From contig NZ_CM001240.1 in the NCBI RefSeq assembly GCF_000230835.1, forward strand, positions 2,240,501 through 2,304,500: 64,000 nucleotides of DNA, read 5' to 3'. Below, piece by piece: positions 1 through 9,657 of this stretch. The notes below the pieces were generated by a model. It had not been told where the DNA came from, did not search any database, and saw only the letters and a program-made list of their open reading frames with translations. Every line of letters starts with the position of its first letter. Positions within the stretch are counted from its first letter, which is position 1. Source of the DNA: Clostridium sp. DL-VIII. Its GTDB lineage: Bacteria > Bacillota > Clostridia > Clostridiales > Clostridiaceae. Made by a program: the position numbers and the translations under genes.

Positions 1-734
1 ATATGATATTAACCCCACTTGGAAAAGAGCTGATACCACATGCGGATGAATTACTTAATACAGTAAAAAAGATTGAAAATATCGGCAAATATAATAATAA
101 TATAACAGGAGAACTAAAAATCGCTGTTGCAGAATCATTGATGTCTTATAAGTTACAAGATGTTTTACGTTTATTTAAAGAAAAAGCCCCTAATGTAAAA
201 CTTTCTATAATGGCCATGAATTGCTACTCAATAAAAAATATTATATTGGATGGAAATGTGGATCTTGGCTTAATGTATGATGTAGGTGCTCAAAATAATA
301 ATTTGCTTTCAGTAAAACTTTCTAATTTTAGTCTAGCTTTGGTATGTTCTCCAGCATTTTTAGAAGAAAATATAGATTTTTGTAAACAAAATCAAAAAGT
401 TAGGACAAGTCTTGTAATTAATGAAGTTGAATCTATTTATAGACAAATAATTGAGAATTATTTTTTTAGTAATAATATATTTCTAGATAATACAATTGAG
501 CTTTGGAGCATAGAAGCAATAAAAAAATCTGTAATTAATAATTTAGGAGTCTCATTTTTACCGCGATTTACGGTAGAAGAAGAGCTAAAAAGTGGAAAGT
601 TAAAAGAGATAAAGATAGGTTGCTCAGATGATAAAATTACAGCAATATATGCTCACCATAAGAATAAATGGATCAGTCCTGCAATGTCATTATTTATCCA
701 ATTAGTAAGAGAAAATTTTAAGGTTGAAAAATAA
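1..734 (+). CDS. LysR-family transcriptional regulator, C-terminal part (5' end outside window)
   Basis: The reading frame is open to the window edge. The first visible residues (TPLGKELIPHADELL) match the end of a LysR N-terminal region, the linker helix after the DNA-binding helix-turn-helix, which lies outside. From about residue 35 the protein is an effector-binding domain of the periplasmic-binding fold (GELKIAVAES, then GVSFLPRF near the end). About 80 N-terminal residues are missing compared with the usual 290-300 aa, so the true start is upstream. The gene converges on the MFS transporter at 788-2071. The effector is unknown; the transporter is a possible target but nothing in the sequence proves it. 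Confidence 0.85.
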   Translation, partial: MILTPLGKELIPHADELLNTVKKIENIGKYNNNITGELKIAVAESLMSYKLQDVLRLFKEKAPNVKLSIMAMNCYSIKNIILDGNVDLGLMYDVGAQNNNLLSVKLSNFSLALVCSPAFLEENIDFCKQNQKVRTSLVINEVESIYRQIIENYFFSNNIFLDNTIELWSIEAIKKSVINNLGVSFLPRFTVEEELKSGKLKEIKIGCSDDKITAIYAHHKNKWISPAMSLFIQLVRENFKVEK

Positions 735-743
735 TTTCAACCT
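721..743. terminator. Hairpin at the end of the LysR gene
   Basis: Perfect 9-bp inverted repeat AGGTTGAAA / TTTCAACCT with a 5-base loop that includes the LysR stop codon, in the short gap between two convergent genes. The T-tract after it is weak, so it may act as a modest bidirectional terminator. Confidence 0.5.
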
Positions 744-787
744 ATGTTTTATATGATGTTAAAAGATTGTCTAAAAATTATAATTTA

Positions 788-2071
788 TTATGTAGTTATA
801 ATTTTTTTTTGAGGTGAATTTAATCTTAAAACAATAAATGAAGCAAGTAAGCAGAATAAACCACCTGAAATAAAAGTAATAATGTAATTACCAGTTAGTG
901 TATATAATGTCCCGCCATAAATTGTTGCTACTGCTGATCCTAGTTGGTGAATAGCCATTATCCACCCAAATACCATATTACCATTTTCCTTAAATATATC
1001 GTTACATAGGCGTACAGTTGGTGGTACAGTTGCCACCCAATCTAAACCATAGAATATTACAAAAATATCAATACCTAGATGACTTGATCCAATAACAAAC
1101 GGAAGAAGTATTAAGGAAAAACCACGTAAACTATAATACCAAAATAATAACCATCTATTATCAAAGCGGTCTGATAACAATCCTGAAAGAGTGGTTCCGA
1201 AAATATCAAAAATACCCATTACTGATAATAATCCAGCGGCATAAACTTCGGTACTTCCACAATCCATGCAGGCAGGTATAAAATGAGTTCCTATTAATCC
1301 ATTTGTAGAGGCACCACAAACGAAAAAACTAATTGACAATAACCAAAACTCTTTAGAATGGATACTTGTTCTTAAACTATGAAAAACTAATTTAAACGGA
1401 TTATCTCCAGTTTCTACATGGTTAGAAACTTCCTTAGGCGGATCTTGCTTTAAGGATTCCATATTATTTGGTTTGTCACGCATAAATATAAATATTAATA
1501 TACAAGTGAGTAGAGCAGCACAAGAGATAATGTATATTAGAAATTTCCATGAGTGATTTTCTAATAATTTTGCAAATAAAGGTAAGAATACAAGCTGACC
1601 AGCAGAGCCGCTAGCACCAAAAATTCCAATTACCAAGCCTTTGTGTTTTGAAAACCATCTATGAGCAATAACTGATCCTAAAACTTGAGTGGTTAAACCC
1701 GATCCAATTCCGATAATTATTCCCCAAAGTATTGTCAGGTGCACTGGCGTTTGCATCCAAGAAGATAGATAAGTACCCAAAAACAATAATATTAGTGAAA
1801 TAATCATTACACGTTTAGCACCATAAATGTTAGTTAAAGCAACAGAAAATGGGCCAAGTAGACCATATAATGCAAGATTAATTGCTAATGCAAAACTAAT
1901 AAATGCTCTATTCCATCCGAAATATTGCTCAAATGGTATTATAAGTAATCCTGAAGTTGAACGAATTCCAGAAGATATTAACAAAGTAAAAAAAGTTACT
2001 AGCATTATAACCCAGCTGTAGTGAAAGTTTAGTTTATTAAATTTTAATTTAGTTTGAATATACCTGATCAT
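788..2071 (-). CDS. MFS transporter, 12 TM (monocarboxylate/OFA-like)
   Basis: This is a 427-aa major facilitator protein with two blocks of about six hydrophobic helices separated by a hydrophilic loop near residues 200-225. The loop after TM2 carries the family A-like motif (YGAKRVMI), and the second half repeats it as GLLSDRFDNRW. The general pattern (GWNRAFISFALAINLALYG near the start) is that of the OFA / monocarboxylate branch, which moves small organic acids. An ATG at 2071 preceded by GGGGGTT is chosen over an in-frame TTG 12 bases upstream that would lie inside the ribosome site. The substrate cannot be read from sequence. The downstream convergent LysR gene might control it. Confidence 0.8.
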   Translation of the reverse strand: MIRYIQTKLKFNKLNFHYSWVIMLVTFFTLLISSGIRSTSGLLIIPFEQYFGWNRAFISFALAINLALYGLLGPFSVALTNIYGAKRVMIISLILLFLGTYLSSWMQTPVHLTILWGIIIGIGSGLTTQVLGSVIAHRWFSKHKGLVIGIFGASGSAGQLVFLPLFAKLLENHSWKFLIYIISCAALLTCILIFIFMRDKPNNMESLKQDPPKEVSNHVETGDNPFKLVFHSLRTSIHSKEFWLLSISFFVCGASTNGLIGTHFIPACMDCGSTEVYAAGLLSVMGIFDIFGTTLSGLLSDRFDNRWLLFWYYSLRGFSLILLPFVIGSSHLGIDIFVIFYGLDWVATVPPTVRLCNDIFKENGNMVFGWIMAIHQLGSAVATIYGGTLYTLTGNYIITFISGGLFCLLASFIVLRLNSPQKKIITT

Positions 2072-2348
2072 TGTAACCCCCAATAATATAATTTAAATAT
2101 GCTTCTTAATAGCATTAGAATTAGTATATTATCGGTATTAACATTTGTAAAATTGAAATAATCAAAGTAATAGTTCATAAAAAATGAACTATTGAGGTGA
2201 ATAGAATTTATCCTATATACATTTTAAAATATAATAATACATTTATAAAAATGAAATGTATTATTGAAAATATCAATTATACAAATAAACTTATATTTGC
2301 TAGTATTATGATAATTAATATGTTTTTTATAGAGGAGGAAATGATATC

Positions 2349-3326
2349 ATGGAAAAACCAAAAGTATTTATTGCAATGAAAATACCTAAAGAAGTAGAAG
2401 CATATATCGGTGAATACTGTGAATATGAAATATGGCAGGCTGACAGAGATATAACTAAAGATGAATTAAAGCATAAACTTTTTGATAAAGATGGAGTGTT
2501 GCTTATGGGTATTAAAATCGATGAGGATTTGCTTAAATATGCTCCAAGGTTAAAGGTCGTAAGTAATTTTACAGTTGGATATAATAACTTTGATATAGAA
2601 ATAATGAAGAAAAGAAAGGTCATTGGTACTAATGTACCAAATGTAATGAATAACAGTGTTGCAGACTTAGTTTTTGGATTAATTTTATCTGTTTCACGTA
2701 AAATAACTCAATTAGATAAATATGTAAAAAATAATAAGTGGAAAAATAGCATTGATAAAAATTTTTATGGGATAGATGTTCATCAGTCAACTTTGGGAAT
2801 TATAGGTATGGGAAGAATTGGAGAGGTTGTTGCTAAAAGAGCAAAATTTGGATTTGATATGAATGTTTTATATCATAACAGGAATAGACGCATGGATTTG
2901 GAAGAGACATTAGGAGTAGAATATTCAGATTTTAAAGATATTTTAAAGAAGTCTGATTTTATTGTGCTCTTAACTCCATTAACAGAAGAAACTTATCATT
3001 TAATAGATTTTGAAGAATTTAAATTGATGAAAAATACTGCTGTTTTTATAAATGTATCAAGAGGACAAACCGTAAATGAAACAGCACTTATAGATGCTCT
3101 TAAAAGTAATAAAATATTTGGAGCAGGGTTAGATGTATATGAAAAAGAACCCATCAGTTTGGATAATGAATTAATTAACATGCCTAATGTAGTGACACTT
3201 CCACACATTGGAACTGCTACTCAAAAAACTCAGTTTGATATGGCTATGGTTGCTGCTAAGAATCTTGTTGAAGCCGTATGTGGAAAATCACCTGAGAATG
3301 TTGTGAAAGAATTAAGAGATCTTTAA
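2349..3326 (+). CDS. D-isomer-specific 2-hydroxyacid dehydrogenase (glyoxylate/hydroxypyruvate reductase-like)
   Basis: A 325-aa soluble NAD(P)-dependent dehydrogenase that interconverts a 2-keto acid and a D-2-hydroxy acid. The inserted Rossmann domain shows G153-M-G155-R-I-G158, and the catalytic triad of the family is present: R238 (NVSRGQ), E267 (YEKEP) and H286 (LPHIGTA). Length is normal. The start has a strong GAGGAGG ribosome site at about 2332-2338. It lies 30 bases before a membrane hydrolase with its own ribosome site, so the two may be co-transcribed. The exact substrate (glyoxylate, hydroxypyruvate, other) is not determinable. Confidence 0.88.
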   Translation: MEKPKVFIAMKIPKEVEAYIGEYCEYEIWQADRDITKDELKHKLFDKDGVLLMGIKIDEDLLKYAPRLKVVSNFTVGYNNFDIEIMKKRKVIGTNVPNVMNNSVADLVFGLILSVSRKITQLDKYVKNNKWKNSIDKNFYGIDVHQSTLGIIGMGRIGEVVAKRAKFGFDMNVLYHNRNRRMDLEETLGVEYSDFKDILKKSDFIVLLTPLTEETYHLIDFEEFKLMKNTAVFINVSRGQTVNETALIDALKSNKIFGAGLDVYEKEPISLDNELINMPNVVTLPHIGTATQKTQFDMAMVAAKNLVEAVCGKSPENVVKELRDL

Positions 3327-3356
3327 CAATTAGACAAAGAACTAAAGGAGAAGAAT

Positions 3357-5204
3357 ATGAATGGTGATATTATACAAAAAAGAACTATAAAGAATTGGGA
3401 TATTCGTTTATTATGTATTGCTCTTATACTTATTTTAATAGGAAGTATTGGTGCTTACTTTATTCAGACTGATGGGAATAAAATTGATGTTATTGGAATT
3501 AAGATACCTACTGAAAATGGCCAGTGGGTTAAAGCTGATTTATTTAAACCTAAAATAGCAACAGCTAGTAATCCGGCTCCTATGGTAGTTATAATACCTG
3601 GGTTCTCACGAACTAAAGAAACTCAAATAAGTAATTCACTTGAACTAGCTCGTCGAGGAATAGTTACACTTGCAATTGACCCCTATAATCAAGGTGATTC
3701 AAGTACCACTTTAAGTGAAGACAGTGTTAGAGAAGAGGGATATGGTGCTATACCAATAATAAAATATATTACAGAAACTAATGTGTTTAATTATGTTGAT
3801 AAAGAAAGAATTGGTGTAACTGGGCATTCAGCAGGTGGAAATGCTGCTTTGCAGGTGGCAGCTTACTTTGGTGAAGAAGCAAATAGAGATAAAAAACCAA
3901 GTAAAATATCTTCTGCTTTTATTGTTGGCTATGATCTTAGTTTAACTAATAAGACGTTAAAGAATATAGATTCTAATCTAGGATTAAGCTACGGTTATTA
4001 TGATGAAGGCTCATACAGAAATCAAAATCATAATGCTCACATGAAGAATTCACCAGAGGCATTAGAAATGGTTAATAGTATTTTTAGTGAATCAGATAAA
4101 ATTTCATCAGTTGAAACTGGTAAAATGTATGGTGATTCAGATAATAAAACATTAAGAGTGGTTTATAATGAAAAAATAGATCATATATTTCAGCCATACG
4201 ATACTTCAGATGTTTCTGATATGCTAAAGTTTTTTACAACTAGCTTTCATATAAATAATACGCTTATGCCTACAAATCAAATATGGTTTATAAAAGAGAT
4301 ATTTAGCCTTATAGCACTTGTTGGTGCATTTTTGTTTATTGTTCCATTTGCAGGTATATTGCTGCGTACAAAAATATTCAGTTCACTTGTAGAGAATATT
4401 CCTAAACCAATTTTATATAACAAGAAAGAGAAGATAATTTTTGCAGGTACATTTATTGCTGCTATTTTAATTGCGTTTATTTCATATAATTCAATTCCCA
4501 AAATATCATATCTTCTGTTTAGAAATGCTAGTAAAGGAATAAATACTTTGTGGTTTCCAGAAGAAGCTAATAATACTATTCTACTTTGGACTCTATTCAA
4601 CGGAATTGTTGGATTAATTATCTTTGCTTTTACATATAAACTTCATTGGAAGAAAAATGAAATATGGAATATAAAAATAGATTTAAAGAAATTAGTAAAA
4701 ACTATTGTATTAGCTATATGTATATTTAGTACATTTTACGGATTAGTAGAAATAACTTATAAATTTTTTCATACGGATTTTAGATTTGTATTAATAGCTG
4801 TAAGACCACTTAATACTACTATTTTATTAGTTTCACTTATGTATTTGCCATTTTTCATTATCTTTTTCCTTTATAATTCAATCCGCGTAAACTATGCCAG
4901 TCGCTTTGGTGGACAAAAAGAGTGGATAAGTATACTTATATGTGCTTTGGAAAATTGTTTAGGATTACTTATGCTTTTGATTATTCAGTATGTACATCTT
5001 GCAGTTACTGGAAAAGTATTTTGGACTACAAATTGGTTGTTTGTAGGTCAACTTTTTGGTTTTATACCATTAATGTTTATTATTCCGTATTTCAACCGTC
5101 ATTTCTTTAGAAAAACAGGAAATCCGTATCTTGGGGCAATGGTAACTTGCCTAATATTAGTTATGGTTATGCTTAATAATAGTATTATTCATGTACCACT
5201 CTAA
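3357..5204 (+). CDS. Membrane-anchored alpha/beta hydrolase with polytopic C-terminal domain
   Basis: This 615-aa protein has three parts. Residues 17-36 form one membrane helix. Residues 45-300 form an alpha/beta hydrolase domain with the nucleophile elbow GHSAGG (Ser158), an oxyanion-type PGFSRTKET near 81 and a late His in KIDHIFQPYD. Residues 315-615 hold about seven further hydrophobic helices. The fused architecture is seen in clostridial proteins annotated simply as alpha/beta hydrolase. The catalytic domain is probably extracytoplasmic, between the anchor and the membrane bundle, but this is inferred. The start has AAAGGAG at about 3344. It follows the dehydrogenase by 30 bases. Substrate unknown; an esterase or peptidase are both possible. 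Confidence 0.75.
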   Translation: MNGDIIQKRTIKNWDIRLLCIALILILIGSIGAYFIQTDGNKIDVIGIKIPTENGQWVKADLFKPKIATASNPAPMVVIIPGFSRTKETQISNSLELARRGIVTLAIDPYNQGDSSTTLSEDSVREEGYGAIPIIKYITETNVFNYVDKERIGVTGHSAGGNAALQVAAYFGEEANRDKKPSKISSAFIVGYDLSLTNKTLKNIDSNLGLSYGYYDEGSYRNQNHNAHMKNSPEALEMVNSIFSESDKISSVETGKMYGDSDNKTLRVVYNEKIDHIFQPYDTSDVSDMLKFFTTSFHINNTLMPTNQIWFIKEIFSLIALVGAFLFIVPFAGILLRTKIFSSLVENIPKPILYNKKEKIIFAGTFIAAILIAFISYNSIPKISYLLFRNASKGINTLWFPEEANNTILLWTLFNGIVGLIIFAFTYKLHWKKNEIWNIKIDLKKLVKTIVLAICIFSTFYGLVEITYKFFHTDFRFVLIAVRPLNTTILLVSLMYLPFFIIFFLYNSIRVNYASRFGGQKEWISILICALENCLGLLMLLIIQYVHLAVTGKVFWTTNWLFVGQLFGFIPLMFIIPYFNRHFFRKTGNPYLGAMVTCLILVMVMLNNSIIHVPL

Positions 5205-5386
5205 GTTGTATGATAAGAACATTTTAAGACTTTATTACAAAATCTGTATCTACAGATAAATCTGGATTAGCTTCAGAGGGACTTAATATGATTGAAAATA
5301 TTGTCATTGTATTAGAAAGAGGTGTTTACTCTTAATAGCAGAGTTTCAACTGACTATAAAATTATTACAGGATGTGATTAAATATT

Positions 5387-6421
5387 ATGAAAACAATTGA
5401 AAAAATGATTCAACAAAAAGCTTATGAACTTGGATATGAAAAGTGTGGTATTATTCCTATTAGCTTAATGAAGGGATATGTTGAAAAATTTGAGGAGCGT
5501 ATGGAAAAAATTCCTCAATCAAGACCTTTTTACGAAATGCAACATCGTTTAATTGATATATTTGAAATATATCCATGGGCAAAGTCGGTTGTAGTAGTTA
5601 CGGCTGTATATGGTAAATATAAGATCCCGGAAAAATTGAAGGGAAATATTGCTAAGGCTTATTTGGTTGATACACGTGTAGATAAAAATACAAAAGAATA
5701 TCAGAATAACCGTGAATTGGATAAATATATGAAAGAGCTTGGTTTAAAAGTAGAAACTGACCAGAAATTTGGAGTGGTTGGAATGCGCTGGGCAGCTAAG
5801 GAAGCTGGAATTGGAATAATTAGAAGAAATAATTTTTTATATACTGAATCGGGTTCGTGGGTTCATTTAGACGCTTGGGTTACAGATCAAGAAATGGAAT
5901 TAAAGGAAACTAATAATGTTCCAGAGTGCCCTAAAGGATGCAGGCGTTGCATTGAGAGCTGCCCAACTAAATCTCTTTCTGAACCATATACAATGCTGCC
6001 TAATACTTGCATTTCATTTCTAACTACATTTGGAGGCCGTAATCTTCATCAGGAACCATTAAGAAAAACTTTCGGAAATTGCATTTATGGATGTGATATT
6101 TGTCAAGATGCATGTCCTATGAATAAAGGAAAGTGGAAAGAATCTGAGGAATTTTTGGGTCTTGAAGAATTAGCTTCTCAATTGACTCCTGAAAATATTT
6201 TGAGTATGGAAGAAAGTTTTTATCGTGAGAATGTTCAACCTAAATTTTTCTATCTTTCACCAGATGAACTTTGGAAATGGAAGGTTAACGCACTGAATTA
6301 TATGAGTAATAACTATAAGGAAGAGTATAAACCTTATATTATAAATGCTTGTAACAGTGAATATGAAAAAGTTCGCGAAATAGCATTGCTTATTTGTAAA
6401 GAACTAAAGAGGGGACTATAA
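5387..6421 (+). CDS. QueG-like protein with two [4Fe-4S] clusters (epoxyqueuosine reductase-related)
   Basis: The 344-aa protein carries two bacterial-ferredoxin-type motifs: C181-x3-C185-x2-C188-x3-C192 and C232-x3-C236-x2-C239-x3-C243. This arrangement, with an N-terminal cobalamin-binding-like domain and a C-terminal HEAT-like helix pair (residues about 300-344), is the layout of epoxyqueuosine reductase QueG and of a set of paralogs of unknown function. It lacks a recognisable full HEAT repeat, so paralog status is likelier than true QueG. The 180 bases upstream hold no convincing gene. No strong ribosome site is visible before this ATG (weak AGGATG). Confidence 0.75.
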   Translation: MKTIEKMIQQKAYELGYEKCGIIPISLMKGYVEKFEERMEKIPQSRPFYEMQHRLIDIFEIYPWAKSVVVVTAVYGKYKIPEKLKGNIAKAYLVDTRVDKNTKEYQNNRELDKYMKELGLKVETDQKFGVVGMRWAAKEAGIGIIRRNNFLYTESGSWVHLDAWVTDQEMELKETNNVPECPKGCRRCIESCPTKSLSEPYTMLPNTCISFLTTFGGRNLHQEPLRKTFGNCIYGCDICQDACPMNKGKWKESEEFLGLEELASQLTPENILSMEESFYRENVQPKFFYLSPDELWKWKVNALNYMSNNYKEEYKPYIINACNSEYEKVREIALLICKELKRGL

Positions 6422-6805
6422 AAAAGCTTTATTCCATCTCCCATCTTACTCATTATTTCAAGAGTGTTTAGACCTTGATGAGAGAGTAATTCGTATAAAG
6501 TTTGATAAAGAAAGTTTTGAAAATGATAACGGAGAAATTCAAGAAGAAATTTGCAATAGGATAATACAATATGATCAGGTTTAGTATATATCTTGGTTAT
6601 TTAATATTTAATTAATCTAAAAAAATATCTATGTATATAGAGACTAAAACCAGGGTTAGAATACGTGTACAAAAATATCCTGAATTTAAGGATTGAGTAT
6701 ACGAACATGTCATCATGAGATGATAAAAGCTACGGCGAGTAATTTTATTAATTTAAATTGCAGATGTGTAAATTATATAATTAAGATATTAGTAATATCA
6801 GATTG

Positions 6806-6943
6806 AAGGACTTTATAATAAAATTAATTGTCCGCGCAGACGATTTGGGATTAACAGATGGAGTGAATAACGGTATATTCTAATTAATTAAAGATGAAAT
6901 TGTTACAAGCACAGGCTATTTTATACATTTGAATGAATTATAA
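6806..6943 (+). pseudogene. ChbG/YdjC-family carbohydrate deacetylase remnant
   Basis: The plus-strand reading KLIVRADDLGLTDGVNNGIF, then a stop, then IKDEIVTSTGYF matches the N-terminal start of ChbG/YdjC deacetylases, whose metal-binding ADDLG motif and GIV(T)STG segment are diagnostic. Only about 45 of the usual 240-290 codons remain and one in-frame TAA interrupts them. It is a relic, with no ribosome site or intact frame. Confidence 0.7.
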
Positions 6944-7134
6944 TAATAGATAAATCATATACCTTGTTTTCAGATCGTATTTTTCATTACTAGGATATAG
7001 TGGCAGCATTAAGAAATAGATTTATGATAAGCACTGTAGACATTTTAGTGAAGAATATTATATGAAAGACTATGGGTCACAAACGCTAGTTGTTAATATT
7101 AATAAGGCCGCCAAGCTGTTATTAAAATGGGAAT

Positions 7135-7300
7135 GAGTAAAGATAATCTAGCGTTTCAAGTAAATGCACGTGATGGTTTTGCAATTATGATACCTGCTGA
7201 TACATGATATAATATTATAAATACTGGTAATAAGCCGCTTAAAGTATACTCTATATATGCACCACCCCAGTATCATCATGGAGTAGTTCATGTGACTAAA
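7135..7300 (+). pseudogene. Cupin-domain protein remnant
   Basis: The plus-strand reading DGFAIMIPADT-stop-YNIINTGNKPLKVYSIYAPP, followed by an HHG and VHVTK segment, is the second half of a small single-domain cupin. In intact relatives the stop position is normally a Trp-His pair. The N-terminal metal-binding half is not recognisable upstream. One in-frame TGA and loss of the first half mark it as non-functional. Confidence 0.7.
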
Positions 7301-7755
7301 CAAGTTTTAGTAAAAATCATAGGTAATTACTATAGTCTACCTGTATGTGAATTTATGGCATGGGGTAGGCTTTTTTTATGGCAGGTATTTATTCCATGTG
7401 CTTTTAATCCGGATGCTATTTTACTATAGTTTGATTTTTTAAAGTTACATTTTTCATGTTTCAATTGTTATAAGTGAAAGGTAATGTTACATAGAGGAAT
7501 GAATTATATTAACGTAAGGGGGGGACGTATAATACACTCTATCACTAAAGATAAGTTATGAGGTAAGAACATGTATATTCATCATGGATTATGAATAAAA
7601 GAAATTTGTGTTACTATACGAAACTTAGAAGGAGTATTATAATAATTATAGAATAATAATTACAAGATAATGATTATCTGCAGAAGCTTAATATTATATA
7701 TTAAATTAAAGAATAGTATACAGTTACTTATCGCTAAAATTAAAGGAGGGAACTT

Positions 7756-9021
7756 ATGAAAAAGAAATTAGGGATTACAATTATTCTATTAAGCATGGCA
7801 ATAACCTGGATAACATGGTTATTTATTGAACCAACAAGAGAAATTTCAGCCATGACTGGATATTCACAATTATTAGCATCATTTGCTTTAATTGCATTTG
7901 CATTTATTAATTTTATTTCTACTAGACACAAGATTTTGGATAATTTATTTGATGGTTTAGATAGATCATATATTTATCATAGATATTTAAGTATATCCGC
8001 ACTTCTTTTAGCTATTTTTCATAATATTACAATGGATATTGGAAAAAGAGCTGAAAGAGCATCAGGCATAAAAGGAGTAAAAGATCCTTATGCTATGTTT
8101 GGAACTTTTAGTATGTATTTATTTATAGCTCTTATAATTATAGCCATCGTTGCAAAAAAACTAAATTATGAAAGATGGAAGACTATTCACAAATTCATGA
8201 TTATCCCATATGCATTTGGAATTTATCATTATTATGGAAGTGCAACTTATGCTGTATTTTCAATCAGACCATATGCTATATGGATGGACATTATAAATTT
8301 AATAGGATTAATATCTGTAGCTTATAGTACATTCTTTTATGAAAAACTTTCCTTTAAATACAAATATAAAGTACAGAAGTTAGAGAGTGTAGCTAATGGA
8401 ACTCTAGAGATAACAGGAACTGCACTTGGAAATGATATGGAATTTAAGCCTGGTCAATTTGCTTTCTTAAAGATATTAGATAAGGATAATAAGTTTTTAT
8501 CTCATCCATTTACCATAAGTCAGGCACCAAAAAAAGGATATATACAGTTCACAATTAAAGCGCTGGGAGACGATACTAAAGCATTATATGATAATCTTAA
8601 AGTAGGAAGTGAATTTTCAGTATCAGGACCACACGGTAAGTTTGATTATAGAACTGGAGCAAAAAATCAAATATGGATTGCAGGAGGAATAGGTGTAACA
8701 CCGTTTAGGAGCTTTGCTCAGTCTAATATAGATAAGAATTTTTCAATAGACTTTTTCTATGCATATAATAATGAAGCAGAGGGAGCTTATACAGATGAAT
8801 TGCAGGCTTTAAGTAAGGATAACTTAAGAATACATCTATGTAACTCAAAGGAAAAAGGATTTTTATCAGTAAAAGAGATAAGTAATTTTGTAAATATAAA
8901 AGATGACATAGAGGTATATTTTTGTGGACCCAAACCAATGCGAGAGAATTTAAAAAAGCAATTTAAAGATAGTAATTTTAATATTTCAAATTTTAACTAT
9001 GAACATTTTCAATTTAAATAA
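7756..9021 (+). CDS. Ferric-reductase-like transmembrane protein with FAD/NAD(P)H reductase domain
   Basis: The 421-aa protein joins about six membrane helices (residues 5-200) to a ferredoxin-NADP-reductase-type module. The membrane part has paired His candidates for b-type heme (IFHN near 95 and WKTIHKF plus GIYHYYG around 140-155). The flavin and nucleotide part shows HPFTISQAP (FAD), GGIGVTPFRS (pyrophosphate loop) and YFCGPKPM near the end. It should pass electrons from NAD(P)H across the membrane to an acceptor such as ferric iron or oxygen. The start is fixed by AAAGGAGGG at 7742-7750. A strong terminator follows directly, so it is probably monocistronic. Confidence 0.82.
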   Translation: MKKKLGITIILLSMAITWITWLFIEPTREISAMTGYSQLLASFALIAFAFINFISTRHKILDNLFDGLDRSYIYHRYLSISALLLAIFHNITMDIGKRAERASGIKGVKDPYAMFGTFSMYLFIALIIIAIVAKKLNYERWKTIHKFMIIPYAFGIYHYYGSATYAVFSIRPYAIWMDIINLIGLISVAYSTFFYEKLSFKYKYKVQKLESVANGTLEITGTALGNDMEFKPGQFAFLKILDKDNKFLSHPFTISQAPKKGYIQFTIKALGDDTKALYDNLKVGSEFSVSGPHGKFDYRTGAKNQIWIAGGIGVTPFRSFAQSNIDKNFSIDFFYAYNNEAEGAYTDELQALSKDNLRIHLCNSKEKGFLSVKEISNFVNIKDDIEVYFCGPKPMRENLKKQFKDSNFNISNFNYEHFQFK

Positions 9022-9025
9022 TAGC

Positions 9026-9060
9026 AAATAAAGCGATGTAGTTAATACATCGCTTTATTT
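9026..9060 (+). terminator. Rho-independent terminator after the ferric-reductase-like gene
   Basis: Perfect 15-bp inverted repeat (AAATAAAGCGATGTA and its complement) with a 5-base loop, five bases past the stop codon. The descending arm ends in a T-rich run. Confidence 0.85.
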
Positions 9061-9228
9061 GTTGTAAGATAAATAGACTCTGGTAATCTTTTGATTGTGC
9101 CTTAGTATAAGTACTATAAAAATTTCATAATACTATTTTGTAACAGTAATTTAGTTCTTGAATAATATAACTATATAGATTGTTGTATATTTAGTTGTGT
9201 TAAAAGTAAATTAAGTAACTAAGTCATA

Positions 9229-9257
9229 TTGACAATGCATCGATGATGTTCTATATT
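9229..9257 (+). promoter_or_regulatory. SigA promoter of the ars operon
   Basis: TTGACA at 9229-9234, a 17-base spacer, and TATATT at 9252-9257, placed 38 bases before the arsR start. The spacing and hexamers are near consensus. Confidence 0.75.
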
Positions 9258-9260
9258 GAG

Positions 9261-9282
9261 TATATAGACATATATCTATATA
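9261..9282 (+). promoter_or_regulatory. Probable ArsR operator
   Basis: Dyad TATATAGA / TCTATATA with a 6-base centre immediately downstream of the -10 box and 12 bases before arsR. Bound ArsR would block initiation. The position and symmetry fit the ArsR/SmtB family, which is released by As(III). Confidence 0.65.
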
Positions 9283-9294
9283 GGAAAGGTATGA

Positions 9295-9618
9295 ATGAAG
9301 ATGGATTATGAAGAAAATGCAAAAATTTTCAAAGCACTATGCGATCCAAGCAGATTGAAAATAATTGATATATTATCCTGTGGTGAAAGATGTGCATGTG
9401 ATATTCTAGAATATTTTGATTTTACTCAACCAACCCTTTCGCATCACATGAAAGTATTAAGTGAATGTGGTCTTGTAGAAGTTAGAAAAGAAGGGCTTTG
9501 GAATTATTACAGCTTAAATATTAATAATTGTAATAAGCTAACATTGTTTATGATGAATCTTGTGACAGAGACGAAAGATTGCATTTGTAAGAATAAATCA
9601 AATTGTACTTGTAAATAA
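9295..9618 (+). CDS. arsR: ArsR-family arsenite-responsive repressor
   Basis: A 107-aa winged-helix repressor of the ArsR/SmtB family. The recognition helix is TQPTLSHHMKVL (about 44-55). Upstream of it, C29, C33 and C35 (SCGERCACD) form an As(III)-binding set at the alpha-3 position used by E. coli ArsR. The C-terminus carries further Cys residues (CICKNKSNCTCK) that may add metal ligands. An AGGAAAGG ribosome site precedes the ATG. It heads the operon with arsD, arsA, arsC and acr3, and a dyad at 9261-9282 is its likely site, giving autoregulation. Confidence 0.92.
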   Translation: MKMDYEENAKIFKALCDPSRLKIIDILSCGERCACDILEYFDFTQPTLSHHMKVLSECGLVEVRKEGLWNYYSLNINNCNKLTLFMMNLVTETKDCICKNKSNCTCK

Positions 9619-9657
9619 GAATTAAATTATATTTATAATATAAAGGAGTTAATGAAA

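Larger units (their letters stand above)
6422..7755. other. 1.3-kb gene-poor stretch of decayed genes
   Basis: No intact gene is seen here. Short conserved coding patches broken by stops can be read on the plus strand: an unidentified 52-codon piece at 6426-6584 (begins ALFHLPSYSLF, acidic middle, ends at TAG), a ChbG/YdjC patch at 6806-6943 and a cupin patch at 7135-7300. The last 400 bases hold no coding signal that I can recognise, and only the ribosome site (AAAGGAGGG) of the following gene. Confidence 0.6.

Noticed and set aside
2197..2379. 60-codon plus-strand frame before the 2-hydroxyacid dehydrogenase
   Set aside because: Composition is that of AT-rich non-coding DNA; it overlaps the real start and its promoter.
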